Origin: DATAQC01 sp038238185
Lineage (GTDB): Bacteria; Actinomycetota; Acidimicrobiia; Acidimicrobiales; AC-14
Reading direction: 5' to 3'
Assembly: GCA_038238185.1 (NCBI GenBank)
Contig: JBBRXY010000005.1
Location: 1 to 64,000 of the forward strand
DNA: 64,000 nt
A program made the position numbers and the translations under genes. Of this stretch, positions 15,459-23,176 are shown one piece after another. Under the pieces are notes generated by a model, which was not told the DNA's origin, did no database searches, and was given only the letters and a program-made list of their open reading frames with translations. Position 1 is the stretch's first letter. Every line of letters begins with the position of its first letter.

Positions 15459-16584
15459 GGCGGGCGTGCTTCTCGACCAGGGCGACGACGGCCTCGGCGG
15501 CGTCTCGGTGAGCTGCTCCGGCGGAGGCGGTCGCCATCGCCGCGAGGGTGGTCTTGTCGTCCACCAGGGCGTTCACCTCGGCGACCAGGCGGGCGCCGTT
15601 CAGCTCGCCGTCGGCCACCATCACCGCGGCACCGGCGTCGACCAGGTGACGGGCGTTGGCGGTCTGGTGGTCGCCGGGGGCGCCGGGGAGGGGGACCAAG
15701 ATCGCCGGGATGCCGACCGCGGTCAGCTCGGCCACCGACCCGCCGGCCCGGCAGACAGCCACATCGGCCGCCGCCAGCAAGAGGTCCATGCGCTCTTCGT
15801 ACTCCACCGGGTCGTACACCAACCCCCCGGTCGGCAGGCTGGGGACGGACTCGCTGACCAGCCCCCAGTCGCGGCGCCCGACGACGTGACGGACCACCAG
15901 GTCGGTGCGGTCGGCCCACCGTTCGAGAGCCTCCAGCACGGCGAGATTGATGCGCCGGGAGCCCAGCGATCCGCCGAAGGCCGCCACCACCTTCCGGTCG
16001 GTGGGCAGGCCGAGCGCCCGGCGGGCCTTGTCCCGGTCGCGGTCCCGGTCGACGGCGAGCATCTCGGGACGAATGGGGTTGCCGGTAACCATCGTCCGGG
16101 CCAGCCCGGTGCCCGGGAACGATGCCGCGGTGGCCTGGGCGAAGGGCCCGAAGAGCCGGTTGGCGGCGCCGGGAACAGCGTTCTGCTCGCACAGGACGAG
16201 CGGCACACCGAACACGATGGCGGCTACCGCTCCGGGCACGCTCGCGTAACCGCCCAGGGAGACGACCACGGCCGGCCGCCGGGTCTTCATCTCGGACAGT
16301 GCGGTGACGGCGGCGCGGACCAGGCCCCAGGCGGCGGCAACGCTGGCTCGCGACAACCGTCGTTCGATGCCCCTCCCGGGCAGGAGGGTGACGCCGAAGC
16401 CGGCCTCGGGCACGAGCCGGGCCTCGATGCCCACGGCGCTGCCCATCCAGTGGACGCTGTCGGGGGGATGCCCGGCAGCCACCAGGGCCTGGGCCACGGC
16501 CACGCCGGGCAGGACATGGCCGGCCGTCCCTCCCCCGGCGATCAGCACCCAGGTCCCTGCGTCACCACCCCGGGCCGACCTCAC
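15451..16584 (-). CDS. murG: Undecaprenyldiphospho-muramoylpentapeptide GlcNAc transferase
   Basis: MurG converts lipid I to lipid II at the inner face of the membrane. The 377-residue GT28 enzyme has the acceptor/lipid motif AGGGTAGHVLPGVAVAQAL, VSLGGYASVPGAVAA, CEQNAVPGAANRL and the C-terminal UDP-GlcNAc motif CRAGGSVAELTAVGIPAILV. GTG at 16584 is the start; FtsW ends 66 bp upstream of it, one of the few real gaps in the operon. Confidence 0.96.
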   Translation of the reverse strand: MRSARGGDAGTWVLIAGGGTAGHVLPGVAVAQALVAAGHPPDSVHWMGSAVGIEARLVPEAGFGVTLLPGRGIERRLSRASVAAAWGLVRAAVTALSEMKTRRPAVVVSLGGYASVPGAVAAIVFGVPLVLCEQNAVPGAANRLFGPFAQATAASFPGTGLARTMVTGNPIRPEMLAVDRDRDRDKARRALGLPTDRKVVAAFGGSLGSRRINLAVLEALERWADRTDLVVRHVVGRRDWGLVSESVPSLPTGGLVYDPVEYEERMDLLLAAADVAVCRAGGSVAELTAVGIPAILVPLPGAPGDHQTANARHLVDAGAAVMVADGELNGARLVAEVNALVDDKTTLAAMATASAGAAHRDAAEAVVALVEKHARRD

Positions 16585-16650
16585 GCCCGCTCCGGCATTC
16601 TTGTCGCGCTCAACGACGCCATGGGTGACCTTGGCGACAAGAACGGTGGG

Positions 16651-17901
16651 TCACGTCACGAGAGCCGACGACACCACTCCCGCGGGCCGGGACCGGGGCC
16701 GGCCCACCGCTACTCCCGCATCGGGTCGGTCCTTGGCCGAACCCTGCCGGGCAACGTTGGCGAGCATGCCGACGGCCGCCATGGTGATCACGAGGGACGA
16801 GCCGCCGAAGGAGACGAACGGCAGCGGCACACCCGTCACCGGCAGGATCCCGATCACCGCCCCCACGTTGATGACGGCCTGGCCCACGACCCAGACGGTG
16901 ACGCCGGCGGCCAGCAGGGTGCCGAAATGGTCGGGTGCCCGCACCGCCGCCCGCACGCCGAGGACGGCGAAAGCGGCGAAGAGGGCCACCACGAGCAGCG
17001 AGCCGACCAGACCCAGCTCCTCGCCGATGATGGCGAAGATGAAGTCGGTATGGGCGTTGGGCAGGAACCCCCACTTGGCCCGGCTGGCACCGAGGCCGAC
17101 CCCGGTGAGATGGCCGGTACCGAGGGCCACCAGCGACTGGGCCATCTGGTAGCCGGTGTTGGACGGGTCCTTCCATGGGTTCATGAACGAGAACATCCGT
17201 GCCCGGCGGTACCCCTCGACCAGGCTGAAGAACACGCCGGCGGAACTGACGGCCAGGGTGAGAAGGCCCATCTGGGCCAGGGGTGCGCCGCCAACGAACA
17301 ACACCGTCAGCACGATGATCACCATGATCATGGCGGTCCCCATGTCGGGCTGCTTCAGGATGAGCAGTGCGGCGATCGCGGTGAGCACCAGGACGGGCCG
17401 GAGCACGACCGCTCGGGGACCGCTGCTGGCCGTCCGCCGGGCCAGGAGGTCGGCCGTGAACAACAGCATGGCCAGCTTCATCACCTCCGACGGCTGGAAT
17501 CGAACCTGGCCGATGCCGATCCACCGGGCCGACCCTCCGACGGTGACCCCCAGGCCGGGAACGAGCACGAGGACCAGCAGCGCCATGCAGAGGACGGTCA
17601 GGGGGACGGCAACGTGCCGCCACCTCCGATAGTCGACCCGGGCGGTGACGACCATGGCCAGAGCGCCGGCGCCCACCCACAGCAGCTGGCGCTCGAACAG
17701 GACCCACGGCCCGCCGTAGATGCGAAGGGCTGACACCGACGAGGCCGACAGCACCATCATCAGGCCGATCCCGCACAACAGGGCGACGACGGCCGGCAAC
17801 CCGGTCCAAGCCCGGTCCCGTCGTTCGGTGGTCCTTCGGTGGGCTTCTTGAGCTGTGCCCGCCGGACGGGCCAGTCGGGTGAGTAGGGCAACGTCAGCCA
17901 T
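16651..17901 (-). CDS. ftsW: Septal peptidoglycan polymerase FtsW (SEDS family)
   Basis: FtsW polymerises lipid II at the septum with FtsI. The 416-residue protein has about ten membrane helices and SEDS motifs such as GGSARWIGIGQVRFQPSEVM, KQPDMGTAM, HTDFIFAIIGEELG and GVPLPFVSFGGSSL. The catalytic-region Asp is likely the one in HTDF or the preceding large loop. I chose the ATG at 17901 over the longer start at 17934, since it overlaps the murD stop by 8 bp (ATGGCTGA) and GGAG lies just upstream. Confidence 0.95.
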   Translation of the reverse strand: MADVALLTRLARPAGTAQEAHRRTTERRDRAWTGLPAVVALLCGIGLMMVLSASSVSALRIYGGPWVLFERQLLWVGAGALAMVVTARVDYRRWRHVAVPLTVLCMALLVLVLVPGLGVTVGGSARWIGIGQVRFQPSEVMKLAMLLFTADLLARRTASSGPRAVVLRPVLVLTAIAALLILKQPDMGTAMIMVIIVLTVLFVGGAPLAQMGLLTLAVSSAGVFFSLVEGYRRARMFSFMNPWKDPSNTGYQMAQSLVALGTGHLTGVGLGASRAKWGFLPNAHTDFIFAIIGEELGLVGSLLVVALFAAFAVLGVRAAVRAPDHFGTLLAAGVTVWVVGQAVINVGAVIGILPVTGVPLPFVSFGGSSLVITMAAVGMLANVARQGSAKDRPDAGVAVGRPRSRPAGVVSSALVT

Positions 17902-19225
17902 TGGCTGCTCCTGTTCCGAGGAGGTGGTGGACACACCGGGCGAAGTCGTCGCCTCGCTCGGCGTAGGACCCGTACATGTCGAACGAGGCGCACCCCGGCG
18001 ACAGGAGGACGGCGTCGCCGGGCCGGGCGACGGCGGCCGCAGCCGCCACTGCGTCGGCCATGGACCCGGCTCGGGTCACGGGACGCAGGTCGGTAAAGGC
18101 GACCTCGACCTCGGCGGCTGCTTCACCGATGGCCACCACGGCGTGAACCGTCCCGGCCGATCTCGCCAGCAGCGTCAGGTCGAGGCCCTTGTTCCGGCCA
18201 CCGGCAATCAGCACGGCGGACTCGAACGCCGACACGGCGGCCAGGACGGCGTGGGGGTTGGTGGCCTTGGAGTCGTCGAACCAGCGGATGCCGCCCGCTT
18301 CGGCCACCAGGGCGAGCCGGTGGGGCAGGCTGTCGAACCGACGCAGCGCGGCGCGCACTCCGGCGAGCGTGCCTCCGGCGGCCATGGCGGCGGCCGAGGC
18401 GGCCAGGGCGTTGGCCCGGTCGTGGGGCAACGACCGACGCAACTCGGACGCAGGCAGGATCTCACCCGGCGGCCCCACGAGAACCCCGTCGGCCACCCGC
18501 CAGTCGGCCGGCTGCTCCAGGCCGAAGGTCTCCACGGCTGCGGGGGCGCCGGCCGCGTGTCGGGCCACCACCGGGTCGTCGGCGTTGGCCACGGCCAGGT
18601 CGCCCCTCTTCTGCTGAGCCCAGATGCGAGCCTTGGCCGCCGCGTAGGCGTCGACGCCTCCGTGCCAGTCGAGGTGGTCCTCGGCCACGTTGAGCCACAC
18701 CCCGACCTTCGGACGGAAGGTGTCGGTGCACCAGAGCTGGAACGACGACACCTCGGCCACCACCACCTCGACGTCGCGCCGGACGGCATCGGACAAGGGG
18801 ACGCCGATGTTGCCTCCGGCCACCGCCCGGACCTCGGACGCGATCAGCATCTCGGCGATCAGCGCCGTCACCGTGGTCTTGCCGTTGGTGCCAGTGACAG
18901 CCACGAGGGGCAGGTCGGTCCATCGGAAAGCCAGCTCCACCTCGCCGCGCACCGGCACCCCCCGGGCCGAGGCCAGCCCGAACACGGGATGGGCAAGGGG
19001 CACGCCCGGGCTGGGCACGACGACATCGGAACCTGCGACCAGGGCGGCCAGGGCCGAGGCATCGGGCGCCTCGACCAGCTCGATACCGAGACGGGTGGCC
19101 TGAGCCCGGACCTCTTCGCCGGGAGCATCGTCGAGGGCGACCACGCGGGCCCCGCGATCGTGCAGGTGACGCGCCACCGCCACGCCGCTGCGGCCGAGGC
19201 CCACGACCAGGGCGACCTCAGCCAC
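17894..19225 (-). CDS. murD: UDP-N-acetylmuramoylalanine-D-glutamate ligase
   Basis: MurD adds D-Glu to UDP-MurNAc-L-Ala. The 443-residue protein shows the N-terminal GLGRSGVAVARHL, the P-loop TGTNGKTTVTALI, AEVSSFQL, NVAEDHLDWH and the C-terminal DDSKATNPHA and GGRNKGLDL, all typical of MurD. GTG at 19225 overlaps the mraY stop codon by 8 bp. Confidence 0.96.
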   Translation of the reverse strand: MAEVALVVGLGRSGVAVARHLHDRGARVVALDDAPGEEVRAQATRLGIELVEAPDASALAALVAGSDVVVPSPGVPLAHPVFGLASARGVPVRGEVELAFRWTDLPLVAVTGTNGKTTVTALIAEMLIASEVRAVAGGNIGVPLSDAVRRDVEVVVAEVSSFQLWCTDTFRPKVGVWLNVAEDHLDWHGGVDAYAAAKARIWAQQKRGDLAVANADDPVVARHAAGAPAAVETFGLEQPADWRVADGVLVGPPGEILPASELRRSLPHDRANALAASAAAMAAGGTLAGVRAALRRFDSLPHRLALVAEAGGIRWFDDSKATNPHAVLAAVSAFESAVLIAGGRNKGLDLTLLARSAGTVHAVVAIGEAAAEVEVAFTDLRPVTRAGSMADAVAAAAAVARPGDAVLLSPGCASFDMYGSYAERGDDFARCVHHLLGTGAANG

Positions 19226-20258
19226 TGGCCACCGCCGAGCACCCGTGGGAGAGGAAGTCGGCGTAGAAGAGCCCTACGGCCAGGGCCCCGAACAACCCGG
19301 CGATGATCCAGAACCGCACGATCACGGTGGTCTCGGGCCAACCCAGGAGCTCGAAATGGTGATGGATCGGCGCCATCCGGAACACCCGGCGGCCCACGAT
19401 CTGGAAGGCGGCCACCTGGACGACCACCGACAGGGTGACCATCACGAACAACCCACCGACCACCGGCAGCAGGAGCTGTGTGTTGGTGGTGAGGGCGAGC
19501 GCGCCAAGAGCGGCGCCGATCGCCAACGACCCGGTGTCGCCCATGAAGATGCGCGCCGGGGCGGCGTTCCACCACAGGAATCCCGCGCAGGTCCCGGTGA
19601 AGGCGGCGGCCACGAGGGCTAGGTCGAGGGCCGGCCCCACGCCGTAGCAGTCGGGGTGACGAAACTGCCAGAAGCCGATGAACACGAACGTGGCGAAGGC
19701 GAAGATCGCCGAGCCGCCGGCCAGGCCGTCGAGGCCGTCGGTGAGGTTCACGGCATTGGCGGAGGCGAGGATGACGACCACCGCGAACACGCACCAGATC
19801 GGGACGCCGAGCCCCACACCGATGGATCGGGTGAACGAAAGGTCGGTACGCACCTTGGCCTTGTAGACGGCCAGGACGGCAAACAACAGCGCCACCCCGA
19901 TCAGGCCGACGAGTTTCGCGGTCTTGTTGAGCCCGAGGCTGCGCTGGCGGGAGATCTTGATCCAGTCGTCGAGGAACCCCACGGCGGCGGCGCCCAGCGT
20001 GACCAGGCCCACCAGCAGGCCGGCGCTGGTGAAGACGGCGCCGGTGTTCAGATGGCCGGCCAGGTAGCCGAGGGTCACCGCCGCCAGCATGGTGATGCCG
20101 CCCATCGTGGGAGTGCCCGCCTTGGTGATGTGTCCCTGGGGGCCGTCCTCGCGGATCCGTTGGCCGATACCACGTTCCTGGAAGGCACGGATGAGAAGGG
20201 GCGTCCCCATCATGGAGGCGAGCAGCCCGACTCCGAGGGCCACGAGCAGCGCTACCAC
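19218..20258 (-). CDS. mraY: Phospho-N-acetylmuramoyl-pentapeptide transferase
   Basis: MraY makes lipid I on the inner leaflet. The 346-residue protein has about ten membrane helices and the family motifs KAGTPTMGG, FLDDWIKI (catalytic Asp pair), NAVNLTDGLDGLA, MGDTGSLAIG and IHHHFEL. GTG at 20258 overlaps the murF stop by 7 bp. Confidence 0.97.
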   Translation of the reverse strand: MVALLVALGVGLLASMMGTPLLIRAFQERGIGQRIREDGPQGHITKAGTPTMGGITMLAAVTLGYLAGHLNTGAVFTSAGLLVGLVTLGAAAVGFLDDWIKISRQRSLGLNKTAKLVGLIGVALLFAVLAVYKAKVRTDLSFTRSIGVGLGVPIWCVFAVVVILASANAVNLTDGLDGLAGGSAIFAFATFVFIGFWQFRHPDCYGVGPALDLALVAAAFTGTCAGFLWWNAAPARIFMGDTGSLAIGAALGALALTTNTQLLLPVVGGLFVMVTLSVVVQVAAFQIVGRRVFRMAPIHHHFELLGWPETTVIVRFWIIAGLFGALAVGLFYADFLSHGCSAVASG

Positions 20259-21628
20259 GCCCCCATCCTCTCGACCGAGCCGGCGAGCACGGTGGCCAGA
20301 CGCTCCATCCCGGCGGCGCGGCTGCCTTTGACGAGCACGGCGTCGCCGGGGCCGACAGGCCCGACCCGGGTGACGGCGCGTCCGATGTCGGCCACGTCCT
20401 CGCCCTCATACGCAGGAGCCCCGACCGTCACCAGCAGGTCGATGCCGAGCGACCGGGCGAGGGCCCCGATGCGGGCGTGCTCAGACGCGGACTGCTCGCC
20501 CAGCTCGCACATGGGGCCGAGCACGGCGACCCGGCGCTCGGCCTCGAGGGCGGCCAACGACCGGAGGGCCGCTTCGGTCGAGGCCGGGTTGGCGTTGTAG
20601 GCGTCGTTGAGGACGACGCCCCCGTCGAGCGAGCGGGTCAGCTCCATGCGCCACGGCGACGAGCGGGCCCGACGCAGGCCGGCGGCCACGTCGTCGAGCG
20701 ACACCCCCAGGGCCAAGGCGGCGGCGGCCGCGGCGGCGGCGTTGGCTGCCTGGTGGGCACCACGCAGGCCCAGGCGGACCTCGATGCTGCCCCACGACGA
20801 CGCCAGCCGGAACGACGGTCGAAGCTCCCCGTCGAGCACGACGTCGCACGCCCGGACATCGCCGCCCTCGACCCCGTAGGTGAGCACCTCGGCGGCCGAG
20901 ACCGATCGCATGGCGGCCACCCGCTCGTCGTCGGCGTTCAGTACGGCAGTGCCCGAGGGCGGCAGGGCCTCGACCAGTTCCGCCTTGGCCCGGGCCACAT
21001 TGGCGAGCGACCCCAGCATCTCCGTGTGGGCCATGCCGACGTTGGTGACCACGCCGACCGTCGGGCGGGCGATCCGGCAGAGGGCGGCGATGTGGCCCAC
21101 GCCCCTCGCGCCCATCTCGACCACGACGACCTCGGTGTCGTCGGCGGCGTTCAGCAGGGTGAGCGGTACTCCCAGCTCGTTGTTGAACGAGCGTTCGCTG
21201 GCGGCGACCCGCATCGGCCCGTCGAGGGCGGCGGCGAGCAGGTCCTTGGTGGAGGTCTTACCGGCGGAGCCGGTGATGCCGATCACCCGGTCGCCGAGAC
21301 GATCGCGCCCGGCCCGCCCGAGGTCGGCCAGGGCGGCCGTGGTGTCTTCGACGAGAACGGCGGTCCTCGGCCCCGCCGGCTCCGTGCCCGAACGGAGTGT
21401 CGGCTCCGTGCCCGAACGGAGTGTCGGCTCCGAGGTCAGGTAGGCGGCTGCGCCGGCGGCGAGTGCCCCGTCGATGAAGTCGTGGCCATCACGGGCTGCC
21501 TTCACGGCCACGAACAGCTCCCCGCCGACGACCGACCGGGAATCGATGGTCACGCCACTCACCTCGGTGTCCGGCCCCGAGAGAACGCCACCCACGGCTT
21601 CGGCGACGGCTGCGGCCTGCCATCTCAT
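20252..21628 (-). CDS. murF: UDP-MurNAc-tripeptide-D-Ala-D-Ala ligase
   Basis: MurF adds D-Ala-D-Ala to the tripeptide precursor. The 458-residue enzyme has TIDSRSVVGGELFVAVK, the P-loop GITGSAGKTSTKDL, VVEMGARGVGHIA, NDAYNANPAS and AVLGPMCELGE. In the N-terminal domain, around residues 68-83, it carries an 8-residue duplication (TEPTLRSG) encoded by a perfect 24-bp tandem repeat at 21378-21425; it lies between a strand (AAYLTSE) and AVLVEDTTAALADLG, so it probably extends a surface loop. The ATG overlaps the murE stop codon (ATGA). Confidence 0.95.
   Translation of the reverse strand: MRWQAAAVAEAVGGVLSGPDTEVSGVTIDSRSVVGGELFVAVKAARDGHDFIDGALAAGAAAYLTSEPTLRSGTEPTLRSGTEPAGPRTAVLVEDTTAALADLGRAGRDRLGDRVIGITGSAGKTSTKDLLAAALDGPMRVAASERSFNNELGVPLTLLNAADDTEVVVVEMGARGVGHIAALCRIARPTVGVVTNVGMAHTEMLGSLANVARAKAELVEALPPSGTAVLNADDERVAAMRSVSAAEVLTYGVEGGDVRACDVVLDGELRPSFRLASSWGSIEVRLGLRGAHQAANAAAAAAAALALGVSLDDVAAGLRRARSSPWRMELTRSLDGGVVLNDAYNANPASTEAALRSLAALEAERRVAVLGPMCELGEQSASEHARIGALARSLGIDLLVTVGAPAYEGEDVADIGRAVTRVGPVGPGDAVLVKGSRAAGMERLATVLAGSVERMGAW
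21378..21425. repeat. 24-bp in-frame tandem duplication in murF
   Basis: Two identical 24-bp units (21378-21401 and 21402-21425) are followed by a partial third. They encode TEPTLRSG twice and keep the frame. Confidence 0.9.
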
Positions 21629-23070
21629 TGGCCCGCCGGCCTGGATGCAGTGTCGGTGCCCCGACTCCGGGCCAGCTCGTCGCGCACGACCCTGCGGTCG
21701 TCGAACTCGACCACCGAGTCGCCGGTCACCTGGGTGGCTTCGTGGCCCTTGCCGGCGACCACGACGACGTCTCCGGGTCGGGCCCGGCCGACAGCCTCGG
21801 CGATCGCCGCCCGGCGGTCGGGCTCCACGAGCAACGCATCTTTGTCGACGACGCCCGCCCGGACCTCGGCGATGATGGCCAGTGGATCCTCGCTGCGCGG
21901 GTTGTCGGTGGTGAGCACGGCCAGGTCGGCCAGCCGGGTCGCCACCTCGCCCATAGCCGGGCGTTTGCCCCGGTCACGGTCGCCGCCGCACCCGAACACG
22001 ACGAGCACCCGTCCGGGTCCTGCGCCGGCGGCGCGGGCGGCATGCCGGGCGGCCACGAGGGCGTGCTCGAGGCTGTCGGGCGTGTGGGCGTAGTCGACGA
22101 GCACGGTGAACGGTTGACCGCCGTCGATGGCCTCGAACCGACCGGGGATCGACGACACCGAGGACAGGCCCTCGGCCACGGCCGCCGCCTCGACGCCCAG
22201 CTCCCGGGCGGCGGTGGCGGCGGCCAGGCCGTTGGAAACGTTGAACGCGCCGCCCAGCCGCAGCCGGACGGGCTGACCGTCCCAGCGGAACGTGCTGGAG
22301 GTGGTGCCGACGTCGAGGTCGACGGCGTCGGCCAGGGAGAACGGCCGGGTGGGGATCGACACGGTGTCGAGCAGCCGCCGGCCCCAGGGATCGTCGCTGT
22401 TCAGCACGGCCACGGCCGCCCGGTCGGGTGAGAAGAGCGACGCCTTGGCGGCGAAGTACTCGGGCATGGTCCCGTGGAAATCGAGGTGGTCCGGGCTCAG
22501 GTTCGTGAAGACGGCCACCGTGAACCAGGTGGCGTCCACCCGGTGCTGAGCCAGAGCGTGCGACGACACCTCGACGGCGGCGCCACTCACACCCCTCCCG
22601 GCCAGGTCGGCCAGTCGGGCCTGGAGATCGATGGCCTCCGGCGTAGTTCGGGGGCCCGAGAGGGTCCCGATGACCTCGCACGGTCGGCCGCCGGCGTCCA
22701 GGGCGGCAGCCAGGAAATGAGTGGTCGTCGTCTTGCCGTTGGTGCCGGTGACCCCGACCACGGACAGGCGGCGAGAGGGATGTCCGAAGAACATGGCTGC
22801 GGCGGGGGCCATGGCCGCTCGCGTGCAGGCCACGATCGCCTGCGGTACGTCAATAGGAAGGGCCCGCTCGCAGAGGAGGGCGGCGGCGCCGGCAGCCACG
22901 GCGTCGGCAACCAGGTCGTGGCCGTCGACGCGCCCGCCGCGGACGCAGCAGAACAGGGCGCCGGGCATCACGGCCCGGGAATCATGGGTGATGGCGGCGA
23001 TCTCGGTGCCGGCCGGGTCTCCCCGGAACTCCAGCACCTCCAGCTCGCCGAGTAGCCGGTCTAACCGCAA
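21625..23070 (-). CDS. murE: UDP-MurNAc-L-Ala-D-Glu:meso-diaminopimelate ligase
   Basis: MurE adds the third stem residue. The 481-residue enzyme has THDSRAVMPGALFCCVRG, the P-loop GVTGTNGKTTTTHFL, VEVSSHAL, NLSPDHLDFHGTM and DYAHTPDSL. DNPRSEDP near the C-terminus is the DNPR specificity motif for meso-diaminopimelate, so the peptidoglycan is of the DAP type. The start is a TTG at 23070 with GAGGA 6 nt upstream; that sequence begins in the outer end of palindromic element copy B, which fills the rest of the gap to ftsI. Confidence 0.95.
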   Translation of the reverse strand: MRLDRLLGELEVLEFRGDPAGTEIAAITHDSRAVMPGALFCCVRGGRVDGHDLVADAVAAGAAALLCERALPIDVPQAIVACTRAAMAPAAAMFFGHPSRRLSVVGVTGTNGKTTTTHFLAAALDAGGRPCEVIGTLSGPRTTPEAIDLQARLADLAGRGVSGAAVEVSSHALAQHRVDATWFTVAVFTNLSPDHLDFHGTMPEYFAAKASLFSPDRAAVAVLNSDDPWGRRLLDTVSIPTRPFSLADAVDLDVGTTSSTFRWDGQPVRLRLGGAFNVSNGLAAATAARELGVEAAAVAEGLSSVSSIPGRFEAIDGGQPFTVLVDYAHTPDSLEHALVAARHAARAAGAGPGRVLVVFGCGGDRDRGKRPAMGEVATRLADLAVLTTDNPRSEDPLAIIAEVRAGVVDKDALLVEPDRRAAIAEAVGRARPGDVVVVAGKGHEATQVTGDSVVEFDDRRVVRDELARSRGTDTASRPAGQ

Positions 23071-23079
23071 GCGGGATCC

Positions 23080-23176
23080 TCAGGGTCCAGAAGATGACTA
23101 GCTGTGCATTGCCGCAAGCCACCTACCTGTGGATTGTCATCGTCGAATGCACAGCTAGTCATCTTCCTGACCCTCA
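23080..23176. repeat. Palindromic element PE, copy B (inside the dcw operon)
   Basis: This is the best-preserved copy. Arms of 29 bp (about 23082-23110 and 23146-23174) pair with only two mismatches; they run from AGGGTC through GATGACTAGCTGTGCATT. The 35-bp centre is the reverse complement of the centre of copies A and C. TCA flanks both ends; the right TCA is the ftsI stop codon on the minus strand. In the operon mRNA it would be a very stable hairpin between ftsI and murE. Confidence 0.85.

Noticed and set aside
15466..17733. 755-codon plus-strand frame opposite murG and ftsW
   Set aside because: Highly Gly/His/Asp-rich shadow with no motif; the minus strand is clearly coding.
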